Notes: generated by a model from the sequence alone, not told the origin. A stretch of DNA of 9,568 bases from an uncultured Oscillospiraceae bacterium (GCA_934659445.1 CAKUHV010000068.1:1-9568), one strand, 5' to 3'. Shown: positions 1 through 6,766, counted from the stretch's first letter. Numbers and translations are program-made.

Positions 1-74
1 GGGATTACGGGAAAGAGGATTGAATTCCCTCCCTCCCACCCTTTTTATATGAGGGGGGGCGCTGCCCCCACGCC

Positions 75-97
75 CCCGTAGGGGCGGCGCCTACGGG
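75..97. repeat. Short palindrome with CCCGTAGG/CCTACGGG arms
   Basis: Arms 75-82 (CCCGTAGG) and 90-97 (CCTACGGG) are exact reverse complements around a 7-base loop. The GTAGGGGC head and CCTACGG tail recur in several spacer palindromes of this window, so this is taken as the smallest member of that family. Confidence 0.6.
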
Positions 98-120
98 ATA
101 CGATGAACGGACGTTGTACC

Positions 121-173
121 CCGTAGGGGCGGATATGATCCGCCCGCGGGCCGCCACATGGGGCGGCCCCTAC
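121..173. repeat. Double-hairpin repeat unit (left copy)
   Basis: The unit begins CCGTAGGGGC and ends GCGGCCCCTAC. It contains two adjacent perfect hairpins: GGGCGGAT (127-134) with ATCCGCCC (138-145) around ATG, and GGGCCGCC with GGCGGCCC around an ACATGG loop. Bases 138-173 recur without a mismatch at 6923-6958, in the same orientation, on the far side of the transporter operon. Looks like a dispersed REP-like element; function unknown. Confidence 0.75.
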
Positions 174-258
174 TTTGCGAGGGCGATGACACGCAGGCAT
201 TTGTTGGAAAAAGCAAAAAACCACCGGCGGAAAAGGGGGAATTGTGTAAAATAGGGGC

Positions 259-287
259 TTGCGCCCGGCGGGATTATCCGATAGAAT
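259..287 (+). promoter_or_regulatory. Probable promoter of xpt
   Basis: A -35-like TTGCGC (259-264, weak) is followed by a 17-base spacer and a -10-like TAGAAT (282-287, five of six consensus bases). Transcription would start near 294, giving a leader of about 65 bases before xpt. It is the best sigma-A-like pair found between the repeats and the gene. Confidence 0.45.
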
Positions 288-304
288 AACCTTGCAGTCA
301 TTTC

Positions 305-340
305 CGCGGTTCCCATTCAGGGCCGCGTTTACTTTCTTTT
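305..340 (+). promoter_or_regulatory. Leader hairpin with T-rich tail before xpt
   Basis: Bases 305-312 can pair with 320-327 (eight pairs, two of them G-U in RNA) around a 7-base loop. A T-rich run (328-340) follows directly. The arrangement resembles a weak intrinsic terminator or attenuator placed just before the xpt ribosome binding site at 344-349. No competing fold or ligand-binding domain was recognised, so a regulatory role is only a possibility. Confidence 0.3.
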
Positions 341-358
341 GAGAGGAGGGCGGCCCCC

Positions 359-934
359 ATGGAGCTTCTGGAGCAGCGCATCCGTCAGGACGGCAAGGTC
401 AAGGGCGACAGCATTCTGAAGGTAGACAGCTTCCTGAACCACCAGATGGACATCGAGCTGTTCTCCCAGATGGGGCAGGAGTTCTACCGCCTGTTCGGCG
501 GCTGCGGCGTCAACAAGATCCTGACCATCGAGGCCAGCGGCATCGGCATGGCCTGTGTGGCCGCCCAGTATTTTCACTGCCCTGTGGTCTTTGCCAAAAA
601 GAGCATGTCCAGCAATATCTCCGATCACGTCTATTCCGCCCCCGTCAAGTCCTTTACCCACGGCAACCAGTACAACGCCATCGTCTCCAAGGAGTACCTC
701 CATCCGGAGGACCGCGTTTTGGTCATCGATGACTTTCTGGCTATGGGAGAGGCTCTGCGGGGGCTGTTTTCGCTGGTGAAGCAGTCCGGCGCCGCTCTGG
801 TGGGGGCGGGCATCGCCGTGGAGAAGGCCTTTCAGCCCGGCGGCGCCCAGCTGAGAAGCGAGGGCTACCGCATCGAGTCTCTGGCCCGGGTGGCCGCCAT
901 GAGCGAGAAGGACGGCGTGACCTTCGTCCACTGA
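359..934 (+). CDS. xpt: Xanthine phosphoribosyltransferase
   Basis: Purine salvage enzyme of the cytoplasm: it joins xanthine (guanine less well) to PRPP, giving XMP and pyrophosphate. The 191 residues match the usual Xpt length of about 190. Family marks are LKVDSFLNHQ (residues 20-29, base-binding region), TIEASGIG (56-63), PVVFAKK (75-81), the PRPP loop VLVIDDFLAMGEA (120-132) and the tail motif EKAFQPGG..L...GYRIESLAR (155-177). The PRPP loop reads AMGEA where Bacillus subtilis Xpt has ANGQA, a change at a position that probably tolerates variation. The start at 359 is supported by AGGAGG at 344-349, nine bases upstream. No terminator with a T run follows; a palindromic repeat begins 13 bases after the stop. 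The gene stands ahead of the riboswitch rather than behind it, so the riboswitch should not control it. Confidence 0.95.
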   Translation: MELLEQRIRQDGKVKGDSILKVDSFLNHQMDIELFSQMGQEFYRLFGGCGVNKILTIEASGIGMACVAAQYFHCPVVFAKKSMSSNISDHVYSAPVKSFTHGNQYNAIVSKEYLHPEDRVLVIDDFLAMGEALRGLFSLVKQSGAALVGAGIAVEKAFQPGGAQLRSEGYRIESLARVAAMSEKDGVTFVH

Positions 935-947
935 GAAATTCAGATTT

Positions 948-1051
948 TGTCATTCCGAGGCAGTGACCGACGTCACTGCCGTGGGAATCCGTCTCCGGAA
1001 TGGATGGAAAACGGATTGCCACGCCAGTGTAAACACTGGCTCGCAATGACA
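948..1051. repeat. 104-bp nested palindrome, MITE- or REP-like
   Basis: The ends are exact inverted repeats, TGTCATT (948-954) and AATGACA (1045-1051). The left 45 bases and the reverse complement of the right 41 are largely the same sequence, so the whole can fold on itself. Each half also holds its own perfect hairpin: GGCAGTGA/TCACTGCC (959-966, 973-980) and GCCAGTGT/ACACTGGC (1023-1030, 1033-1040). A three-armed or cruciform fold is thus possible. There is no coding capacity. It sits between the xpt stop and the riboswitch and could affect transcript ends or stability. Confidence 0.75.
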
Positions 1052-1078
1052 TAAGAGTTTAACCACAACCGAATACCC

Positions 1079-1147
1079 GTTGATATATGCCCGAAAATAT
1101 GGATCAGGCGTCTCTACCCGGCGGCCGTAAATCGCCGGACTATCGAC
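1079..1147 (+). promoter_or_regulatory. Purine riboswitch aptamer, guanine type
   Basis: The three-way junction of the purine riboswitch class is readable. P1 is GTTGAT (1079-1084) with ATCGAC (1142-1147). P2 (about 1088-1094 with 1104-1110) encloses the loop with the conserved AATATGG (1096-1102). The junction TCTCTACC (1111-1118) matches the usual TTTCTACC. P3 is CCGGCGG (1118-1124) with TCGCCGG (1132-1138), around the conserved CCGTAAA-type loop. The P3-P1 joint reads ACTAT, and the specificity base is C1140, which in this class selects guanine or hypoxanthine rather than adenine. A terminator follows at 1186-1213, so it should act as an OFF switch for the nucleoside importer. No clear promoter was found between the repeat and the aptamer; read-through from xpt is possible. 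Confidence 0.92.
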
Positions 1148-1185
1148 AGAAAGCAGACGGTGCACTACCGTCTTGCCGCCGTTGA

Positions 1186-1213
1186 GAGACTGCCTCCGGG
1201 CAGTCTCATTTTT
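1186..1213 (+). terminator. Riboswitch-controlled intrinsic terminator
   Basis: GAGACTGCC (1186-1194) pairs perfectly with GGCAGTCTC (1199-1207) around TCCG, followed by ATTTTT. A likely antiterminator exists: CTATCGAC (1140-1147, the 3' side of P1) can pair with GTTGAGAG (1181-1188), with one mismatch, and this uses the first three bases of the terminator stem. The GTTGA at 1181-1185 copies the 5' strand of P1. A separate hairpin, AGACGGT/ACCGTCT (1155-1173), lies between them. Guanine bound to the aptamer would hold P1 and favour termination. Confidence 0.88.
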
Positions 1214-1287
1214 GCTCTTTGCCGCTGCGGCGGTTGGAGAAATAGATGCAGTACACGAACAAATTCATCAAATGGAGGAAAGAAAAG

Positions 1288-2553
1288 ATGAAGAAATTCC
1301 TGTCTCTGGCCCTGGCCATGGCGATGGTCCTCTCTCTGGCCGCCTGCGGCAAGAAGGACGAGCCCGCCAAGTCCGGCTCCGCTTCCGGATCCGTTTCCAC
1401 CGCCGGCTCCGCCAGCACCGGCACCCAGTCCGACTTCAAGGTGGGCGCCATCTACATCAACAGCAAGAACGACACCGCCGGCTACACCTACGCCCACCAC
1501 ACCGGCATCACCAAGGCCATGGAGGAGCTGGGCATGGACCCCAGCACCCAGCTGGTCATCGTGGACGAGGTGCCCGACACCGACTATGACAAGATCGCCA
1601 ACGCCGTGGACACCCTGGTGGCTTCCGACTGCAACATCGTCTTCGCCATCTCCTTCGGCTATATGCAGGCCGTGGCCGACAAGGCCGAGGAGTACCCCGA
1701 CGTGATCTTCTCCCACGCCACCGGCTACATGAGCAACGACACCAACTTCAACAACTACTTCGGACGCATCTATCAGGCCCGCTACCTGGCCGGCATTGCC
1801 GCCGGTCTGAAGAGCCTGGAGACCGGCAACGACAACATCGGCTATGTGGCCGCTTACGGCACCGAGTACGCCGAGACCTGCTCCGGCATCAACGGCTTCA
1901 CCCTGGGCGCTCAGTCCGTCAACCCCAACGCCAAGGTCTATGTGAAGGAGCTGGGCACCTGGGCCGACGAGGTGAACGAGTCCGCCTTCGCCAAGGAGCT
2001 GATCCAGAACTACAACTGCGGCGTCATCTCCCAGCACTGCGACTCCGCTCAGCCCCAGATCGCCGCTCAGGACGCCGGTGTGTTCGGCTGCGGCTACAAC
2101 TCCGACATGACCGCCGACGCCCCCAAGGCCCACCTGACCGCCGCCGTGTGGCACTGGAACGTGTACTATCACACCGCCATCCAGGCCGCCATGGACTGCA
2201 ACGGCGACGCCTCTCAGTTCGTGTCCAAGATGGGCGGCCCCGCCTATTACGGCGGCCTGAAGGAGAACTTCGTTGACGTGTCCCCCCTGAACGAGGCCAC
2301 CGTGGCCGCCGGCACCCAGTCCGCCATCGACCAGGTGCGCCAGCTGATCGTCTCCGGCGCTTGGGACGTGTTCTCCGGCGTGAAGCTGCACATCACCGTG
2401 GCTGAGGACGGCACCGCCGCTGTGGAGCAGGCCGACGAGGCTCTGGTCACCAACGACGGCACCGAGATCGTGGCCGCTGGCGGCGCCAGCGTGGAGGACT
2501 CCGTCATCACCGGCACCATGAACTACTTCGTGGCCGGTGTGGAGGTCGCCTAA
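1288..2553 (+). CDS. BMP-family nucleoside-binding lipoprotein of an ABC importer
   Basis: Extracytoplasmic binding subunit, anchored outside the membrane by lipid, that should deliver nucleosides to the transporter encoded downstream. It has 421 residues. The lipoprotein signal is charged MKK, a hydrophobic core and lipobox LAAC with Cys20; a Gly/Ser/Thr-rich linker follows (about 28-48). The BMP/PnrA-like domain covers about 50-421 with VGAIYI (52-57), AGYTYAHHTGI (64-74), the ISFGY stretch (121-125), YLAGIAAG (166-173), IGYVAAYG (184-191) and a closing TMNYFVAGVEV (410-420). The start at 1288 is chosen over the in-frame ATG at 1246 because GGAGGAA lies just upstream and it gives a proper signal peptide. 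Codons end overwhelmingly in C or G, as expected for high expression. Closest known type by order and family is B. subtilis NupN; the guanine riboswitch upstream argues for guanosine or related substrates. Confidence 0.92.
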   Translation: MKKFLSLALAMAMVLSLAACGKKDEPAKSGSASGSVSTAGSASTGTQSDFKVGAIYINSKNDTAGYTYAHHTGITKAMEELGMDPSTQLVIVDEVPDTDYDKIANAVDTLVASDCNIVFAISFGYMQAVADKAEEYPDVIFSHATGYMSNDTNFNNYFGRIYQARYLAGIAAGLKSLETGNDNIGYVAAYGTEYAETCSGINGFTLGAQSVNPNAKVYVKELGTWADEVNESAFAKELIQNYNCGVISQHCDSAQPQIAAQDAGVFGCGYNSDMTADAPKAHLTAAVWHWNVYYHTAIQAAMDCNGDASQFVSKMGGPAYYGGLKENFVDVSPLNEATVAAGTQSAIDQVRQLIVSGAWDVFSGVKLHITVAEDGTAAVEQADEALVTNDGTEIVAAGGASVEDSVITGTMNYFVAGVEVA

Positions 2554-2580
2554 CACTCTCCCTCGCAACCGATCCTTTGC

Positions 2581-2623
2581 CGGGCCGGCCGGGATATCCC
2601 GGCCGGCCCGTTTTCTCGTTTTT
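2581..2623 (+). terminator. Strong intrinsic terminator after the binding-protein gene
   Basis: Arms 2581-2593 and 2598-2610 are perfect 13-base reverse complements, all G and C, around ATAT, followed by TTTTCTCGTTTTTC. It lies 27 bases after the stop. Inside an importer operon such a hairpin usually leaves more binding-protein transcript than ATPase or permease transcript, by partial termination or by protecting the 3' end. Confidence 0.85.
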
Positions 2624-2638
2624 CTTTGATTTCGACCC

Positions 2639-2667
2639 TTTTCACCGGCTTCGGCCCGTGTTACAAT
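2639..2667 (+). promoter_or_regulatory. Probable internal promoter for the ATPase and permease genes
   Basis: A -35-like TTTTCA (2639-2644), a spacer of 17 bases, and TACAAT (2662-2667) with an extended -10 TG at 2659-2660. It lies just after the strong terminator and about 58 bases before the ATPase start, where a second promoter would be needed. A transcript from here would escape the guanine riboswitch. Confidence 0.5.
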
Positions 2668-2675
2668 AGAATTCA

Positions 2676-2695
2676 GGGGCGGACAGATCCGCCCC
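2676..2695. repeat. Small GGGGCGGA/TCCGCCCC hairpin in the ATPase leader
   Basis: GGGGCGGA (2676-2683) pairs perfectly with TCCGCCCC (2688-2695) around CAGA. The arm resembles the GGGGCGGAT/ATCCGCCC hairpin of the dispersed spacer repeats at 127-145 and 6858-6930, so it may be a minimal relic of that family. If the promoter at 2639-2667 is real, it lies at the very start of the transcript. There is no T run, so it is not a terminator. Confidence 0.55.
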
Positions 2696-2725
2696 ACCAA
2701 GTTTACGATAAAAGGAGCGATGGCC

Positions 2726-4336
2726 ATGGCGGAACAGTACGCCATTGAGATGCGGGGCATTACCAAGACCTTCGGCAGCGTGGTGGCCAACCGTGACATC
2801 AGCCTGCACCTGCGCAGGGGCGAGATCCTGGCCCTGCTGGGGGAGAACGGCTCGGGCAAGACCACCCTGATGAATATGCTCTCCGGCATCTACAAGCCGG
2901 ACGCGGGGGAAATTCTGGTGGACGGAAAGCCCGCGGCCATCGACTCGCCCGAGGACGCAAAAAAGCTGGGCATCGGCATGGTCCACCAGCACTTCAAGCT
3001 GGTGGATGTGTTCTCCGCCGCCGACAACATCTGGATGGGCAAGGAGAAGGCGGGCTTTGTCCTGAAAAAGACCCGCTATGACGAGATCAGCCGGATGGTG
3101 AAGAAGTTCGGCTTCGAGCTGGACCCCAAAAAGCTGGTGCGGAACATGGCCGTGTCGGAAAAGCAGACACTGGAGATCATCAAGGTGCTGTATTACGGGG
3201 CCAGAGTCATCGTGCTGGACGAGCCCACCGCTGTGCTCACCGTGCAGGAGATCGAAAAGCTCTTCCGGGTCCTACGCCGGATGCGGGACGAGGGGCACTC
3301 CATCATCATCATCACCCACAAGCTCAACGAGGTGATGGAGCTGTCCGACCGGGTGGCCATCCTCCGCAAGGGGGAGTACATCACCACCGTGAACACCGCC
3401 GAGACCAACGAGCAGGAGCTGACCGAGTGGATGGTGGGCCGGAAGATCGACCTGAACATCCAGCGCCCGGTGGTGGAGAAGACCCGCCCCCTGCTGGAAA
3501 TCCGGGACCTGACCATCCGCAGCGATGAGGGGGCTGTGGCCATCGACCACGTGAGCTTCTACATCCGGGGCGGAGAGATCCTGGGCGTGGCGGGCATCGC
3601 CGGCTGCGGACAGAAGGAGCTGTGCGAGGCCATCGCCGGCCTGCGGCCGGTGCAGTCCGGTCTGATGATCCACAAGGGGGACAACATCGTGGGCCTGTCC
3701 CCCAAGGCCATTCTGGAGAAGGGCATCTCCATGTCCTTCATCCCGGAGGACCGGCTGGGCATGGGCCTTGCCCCCTCCCTGTCCATTACGGACAACATGA
3801 TTTTGAAGAATTACAGTCAGGCCCGCGGCCCCTTCGTGGACCGGAAGGGGGGCCGGGCGGACGCGGAGCACGTGATCCGGGAGCTGGAGGTGGTCACCCC
3901 CTCCGCCGACACGCCGGTGCGCCGTCTGTCCGGCGGCAACGTGCAGAAGGTGCTGCTGGGGCGGGAGATCAAGGCCGGGCCCAACGTCATCGTCACCGCC
4001 TATCCCGTCCGGGGGCTGGACATCAACTCCTCTTACGCCATTTACAACATCCTGAACCGGCAGAAGCAGGACGGGGTGGGCGTACTGTTCGTGGGGGAGG
4101 ATCTGGACGTGATGATGGCCCTGTGCGACAAGATCATGGTGCTGTGTCACGGCAAGGTCATGGGCGTGGTCCACGCCGACAAGACCACCAAGGAGGAGCT
4201 GGGCCTGATGATGACCGGGGCGCTGGACCTGTCCCACAAGTATGAGGACAAGCCCGCGGGCTACGCCAAGGACTCCAACATCACGGCGGAGGAGCTGGAG
4301 AAGCTGGCCCGGGCCGGGGAACAGGAGGAGAAGTGA
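2726..4336 (+). CDS. ABC transporter ATP-binding protein, two nucleotide-binding domains
   Basis: Cytoplasmic ATPase that should power the nucleoside importer; 536 residues with two ABC domains in one chain, as usual for the sugar/nucleoside group. Domain 1 (about 6-240): Walker A GENGSGKTT (39-47), Q88, Walker B VIVLDEP (161-167) with Glu166, His198 of the H-loop; its signature is the degenerate VSEKQ (143-147). Domain 2 (about 256-500): Walker A is degenerate, GIAGCGQKEL (290-299), with Gln296 at the usual Lys position, but the signature LSGGN (401-405) is intact and the PVRGLD stretch (427-432) stands near Walker B. Thus one of the two composite ATP sites looks complete and the other degenerate, which is common in this family. 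The start at 2726 is preferred to 2720: AAGGAG at 2712-2717 is eight bases away, against two. The C-terminal tail after 505 is charged and variable. B. subtilis counterpart by order: NupO. Confidence 0.93.
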   Translation: MAEQYAIEMRGITKTFGSVVANRDISLHLRRGEILALLGENGSGKTTLMNMLSGIYKPDAGEILVDGKPAAIDSPEDAKKLGIGMVHQHFKLVDVFSAADNIWMGKEKAGFVLKKTRYDEISRMVKKFGFELDPKKLVRNMAVSEKQTLEIIKVLYYGARVIVLDEPTAVLTVQEIEKLFRVLRRMRDEGHSIIIITHKLNEVMELSDRVAILRKGEYITTVNTAETNEQELTEWMVGRKIDLNIQRPVVEKTRPLLEIRDLTIRSDEGAVAIDHVSFYIRGGEILGVAGIAGCGQKELCEAIAGLRPVQSGLMIHKGDNIVGLSPKAILEKGISMSFIPEDRLGMGLAPSLSITDNMILKNYSQARGPFVDRKGGRADAEHVIRELEVVTPSADTPVRRLSGGNVQKVLLGREIKAGPNVIVTAYPVRGLDINSSYAIYNILNRQKQDGVGVLFVGEDLDVMMALCDKIMVLCHGKVMGVVHADKTTKEELGLMMTGALDLSHKYEDKPAGYAKDSNITAEELEKLARAGEQEEK

Positions 4337-4337
4337 G

Positions 4338-5453
4338 ATGCGCTTTCATGTTGTAAAGCGGGACAATTGCCCCCTGTGGAAGAAGCTGGGGCTGTATCTG
4401 CTGGCGGTGGCGGCGGCCCTGACCCTGGGCGGCCTGGTGCTGCTGGCCCTTGGGGTGGACCCCCTGGCCTATTACAGCCGGATGTTCACCATGGGCATGG
4501 TGGGCAACAAGATCGCCTATAAGACCTTTGAAAACTATCTGAAGGTTTTCGTCCCCCTGGCCCTGACCTCGGTGGCCCTGTCCCTGGCCTTTAAGATGCG
4601 CTTCTGGAACATCGGGGGCGAGGGGCAGTTCATTCTGGGCGCCATCGCCGCGGCCACCGTGGCCTTCAAGCTGGGTTCCGCCCTTCCCGCCCCGTTGACG
4701 CTGATCCTGATGTGTCTGGCCGCTATGCTGGCCGCCGGACTGTACGGCACCCTTGTGGCCGTGCTGAAGGTGCGCTTCGGCACCAACGAGACGCTGATGA
4801 CCCTGATGCTCAACTACATCGCCCTGTATTTCATCATCTTCCTGGGAGAGACCCAGGCCGACTGGAACTTCTTTCTGGACAAGACCTCTGTCCGGCCCAT
4901 CTTCGCCAGCTTCGCCAAAACGGTCTCCTTCCCCCGCATCCCCATGGGCAAGTTCGGTCTGAATATCTGCGTGATCCTCACCTTTTTGATCGGTATTCTG
5001 GTCTTTATCTACCTGAAATACACCAAGCACGGCTATGAGATCGCCGTGGTGGGGGACAGCGTGGGCACCGCCCGGTACGCCGGCATGAAGGTGGACCGCA
5101 TCGTCCTGCGCACCGTGTTCCTCTCCGCCTGCCTCATCGGTCTGGCCTCCGCCTTCAAGGTGGGCACCGCCGGGGTGCTGTCCACCTCCATCACCGACGA
5201 TGTGGGCTGGACGGGCATCATCGTGGCCTGGCTGTCTCAGCTGAACACCGCGGCCATTTTCGTGGTGTCTGCCCTCATCGGCGTGCTGCACTACGGCTCC
5301 ACCGTGGCGGCGGCCACCTTTGCCCGGGTAGACTCCAGCTTCGCCAATATGCTCCAGGGCGTGATCCTGTTCCTGGTGCTGGCGGCGGATTTCTATACGC
5401 GCTTTAAGATCGTCCCAGTTCAGAAAGGGGGAAACAGCCATGGAAATGGATAA
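4338..5453 (+). CDS. ABC transporter permease, first subunit of the nucleoside importer
   Basis: Inner-membrane channel subunit of the BPD_transp_2 class, expected to pair with the next gene product. It has 371 residues. Hydrophobic segments lie at about 17-39, 67-86, 95-113, 117-143, 150-169, 207-227, 256-275, 291-317 and 338-355. Family marks are FWNIGGEGQF (89-98) in the third segment and a cytoplasmic loop HGYEIAVVGDSVGTARYAGM (231-250), likely the contact with the ATPase. Only GAG... wait-free spacing: one base separates the ATPase stop from this start, and GGAGGAG (4324-4330) lies seven bases upstream, so translation is probably coupled. The open frame extends upstream to 4242, but that part overlaps the ATPase and lacks a better site. 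B. subtilis counterpart by order: NupP. Confidence 0.92.
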   Translation: MRFHVVKRDNCPLWKKLGLYLLAVAAALTLGGLVLLALGVDPLAYYSRMFTMGMVGNKIAYKTFENYLKVFVPLALTSVALSLAFKMRFWNIGGEGQFILGAIAAATVAFKLGSALPAPLTLILMCLAAMLAAGLYGTLVAVLKVRFGTNETLMTLMLNYIALYFIIFLGETQADWNFFLDKTSVRPIFASFAKTVSFPRIPMGKFGLNICVILTFLIGILVFIYLKYTKHGYEIAVVGDSVGTARYAGMKVDRIVLRTVFLSACLIGLASAFKVGTAGVLSTSITDDVGWTGIIVAWLSQLNTAAIFVVSALIGVLHYGSTVAAATFARVDSSFANMLQGVILFLVLAADFYTRFKIVPVQKGGNSHGNG

Positions 5454-6438
5454 GTTGGGGGTGGTAACCGCCTTCATTCATAACATTGTGGTGTACAATA
5501 TCCCGCTGCTCTACGGAACGGTAGGGGAGATCATGGTGGAAAAGTCCGGCAGCCTGAATCTGGGCGTAGAGGGCATTATGGCCGTGGGCGCGATCTTCGG
5601 CTACATTGTGGGCTGCTACGCCAACAGTCTGGCCGTAGGCATCCTTACCGCCTTTCTTATGGGGGCGCTGTGCGGACTGCTGTTCGCCGCGCTGACGGTT
5701 TCCCTTCAGGCCAACCAGAACATCACCGGTCTGACCCTGACCACCTTCGGCCTGGGCGTTTACTTCTTTGTGGGCAACGGCCTGAAGGCCATTAAGTGGC
5801 CCGCTATGAACGACTACTCCCACATCAAGCAGGGCTTTGCCAACATCGCCATCCCCGGCCTGTCCAAGCTGCCCGTGGTGGGGGAGGGGCTGTTCCACCA
5901 CAACCTTCTGGTCTATCTGGGGGTAGTCATCGCCGTGGCCATGTGGTGGTATCTCAACCGCACCACCCCCGGGCTGCGCCTGCGGGCCGTGGGGGAAAAT
6001 CCCGGCGCCGCCGACTCCGTGGGTGTAAACGTAAAGCGCTGCAAATATATCCACATCTGCATCGGCTGCGGCATTATGGGTCTGGGCGGCTATTACATGG
6101 GCCTGAATATGTCCGGCTCCTTCTCCAGCAGCTGCTGGATCAACGGCTACGGCTGGATCGCAGTGGCCCTGGTCATCTTCGCCAACTGGAACCCCGCCAT
6201 GGCCATTCTGGGCACCTTTGTGTTCGGGTTCTTCAACACCCTGCGGGTGTCCGGCGGCGGTCTGGCCGCCGCCTTCCCCGGCGCTCTGGGCTGGCTGGCC
6301 GGGATCCCCTCTCAGCTGTATCAGGCCCTGCCCTTTATCATCACCGCCCTGGTGCTGGTGGGCTCCTCCATGAAGAAAAGCGGAAGCGGCGGCGCCCCGG
6401 CGGCGCTGGGCTTGAACTATTTCCGGGAGGAGCGGTAA
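5440..6438 (+). CDS. ABC transporter permease, second subunit of the nucleoside importer
   Basis: Second membrane subunit of the importer; 332 residues, BPD_transp_2 class. Hydrophobic segments lie at about 9-27, 45-60, 63-88, 96-114, 155-171, 203-225, 237-265 and 295-310. LNLGVEGIMAVGA (39-51) corresponds to the NIGGEGQ region of the first permease, and TPGLRLRAVGENPGAADSVG (176-195) to its cytoplasmic ATPase-contact loop. The start overlaps the end of the previous gene by 14 bases and has AAAGGGGG at 5424-5431, eight bases upstream; an ATG at 5446 is a second choice. The overlap points to coupled translation and equal amounts of the two permeases. No terminator with a T run follows. B. subtilis counterpart by order: NupQ. 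Confidence 0.92.
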   Translation: MEMDKLGVVTAFIHNIVVYNIPLLYGTVGEIMVEKSGSLNLGVEGIMAVGAIFGYIVGCYANSLAVGILTAFLMGALCGLLFAALTVSLQANQNITGLTLTTFGLGVYFFVGNGLKAIKWPAMNDYSHIKQGFANIAIPGLSKLPVVGEGLFHHNLLVYLGVVIAVAMWWYLNRTTPGLRLRAVGENPGAADSVGVNVKRCKYIHICIGCGIMGLGGYYMGLNMSGSFSSSCWINGYGWIAVALVIFANWNPAMAILGTFVFGFFNTLRVSGGGLAAAFPGALGWLAGIPSQLYQALPFIITALVLVGSSMKKSGSGGAPAALGLNYFREER

Positions 6439-6450
6439 GATCAGATACCC

Positions 6451-6540
6451 TCCCTCCCACCCTCGTCGTCGCAAAGTCCGCTGCGCTTAGGACGCCCAGG
6501 CGTGGGCATCCTTCGCTGCGCTCCCTTGCTCCGACTCTCC
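6451..6540 (-). repeat. Dispersed repeat of about 88 bases, copy A (inverted relative to copy B)
   Basis: The reverse complement aligns without gaps to 9174-9261 at roughly four matches in five by hand; the core GGATGCCC.CGCCTGGGCGTCC has one difference in 22. Copy A lies 12 bases after the second permease stop. It is not flanked by a transposase gene. Function unknown. Confidence 0.75.
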
Positions 6541-6572
6541 CATTTATGACCGCTGACGCTGGGTCATAAATG
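6541..6572. repeat. 11-bp hairpin, possible 3' end of the importer transcript
   Basis: CATTTATGACC (6541-6551) pairs perfectly with GGTCATAAATG (6562-6572) around a 10-base loop. No T run follows on either strand, so a terminator role would need help from another factor or it serves RNA stability. Confidence 0.5.
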
Positions 6573-6605
6573 GGTTCCCGGGGCTGCACCCCCACGCCCC
6601 CGCAG

Positions 6606-6624
6606 GGGCGGCCTGCGGCCGCCC
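6606..6624. repeat. GGGCGGCC-TGC-GGCCGCCC hairpin, copy 1
   Basis: Perfect 8-base arms around TGC. The same 19 bases recur exactly at 6991-7009 and, with small changes, at 9395-9413. In each case AGGGG precedes the left arm. Confidence 0.7.
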
Positions 6625-6661
6625 GGGGATTTTAATTCCCACCTACCCTCCCGTTTTTGGT

Positions 6662-6682
6662 ATAGGGGGCTCCGCCCCCTAT
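6662..6682. repeat. ATAGGGGGC/GCCCCCTAT hairpin
   Basis: Perfect 9-base arms (6662-6670 and 6674-6682) around TCC. No T run follows. It is one of the series of spacer palindromes and differs in arm sequence from its neighbours. Confidence 0.6.
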
Positions 6683-6707
6683 GACCCCCTACGGGCAACG
6701 TAGCACC

Positions 6708-6736
6708 GTAGGGCGCGCCGGGCCGCCGCGCCCTAC
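6708..6736. repeat. GTAGGGCGCG/CGCGCCCTAC palindrome
   Basis: Perfect 10-base arms (6708-6717, 6727-6736) around a 9-base loop. A second copy at 9339-9363 shares the loop and right arm with two differences, but its left arm has lost the GTA end. Confidence 0.65.
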
Positions 6737-6766
6737 AGAAAATCACGACCGCGAATGGTACCCGCC

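Larger units (their letters stand above)
1..358. other. Non-coding, repeat-rich upstream spacer of xpt
   Basis: I see no credible gene here. The segment starts with a pyrimidine-rich stretch (27-42, matched exactly at 6448-6463), continues with GC-rich palindromes (75-97 and 121-173) that recur elsewhere in the window, and ends with the promoter, leader and ribosome binding site of xpt. I looked for a purine riboswitch in front of xpt (the conserved TAC and CCGTAAA-type loops) and did not find one. Confidence 0.7.

Noticed and set aside
180..358. A purine riboswitch directly in front of xpt
   Set aside because: Expected for the gene, but the conserved junction and loop sequences are absent; only a simple hairpin with a T-rich tail is present.
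1246..1287. Upstream in-frame ATG as start of the binding lipoprotein
   Set aside because: It would place 14 charged and polar residues before the signal peptide and has no good Shine-Dalgarno spacing; the ATG at 1288 has GGAGGAA just upstream.
1165..2889. Open frame of 574 codons on the minus strand across the binding-protein gene
   Set aside because: It is antisense to a clear lipoprotein gene with strong C/G third positions, which keeps stops out of the opposite strand. The product is a low-complexity Gly/Val/His-rich sequence with no family motif and no ribosome binding site.
4281..6474. Two long minus-strand open frames opposite the permease genes
   Set aside because: Both are mirror images of codon bias in the plus-strand permeases, with His/Gly/Gln-rich translations and no start signals.
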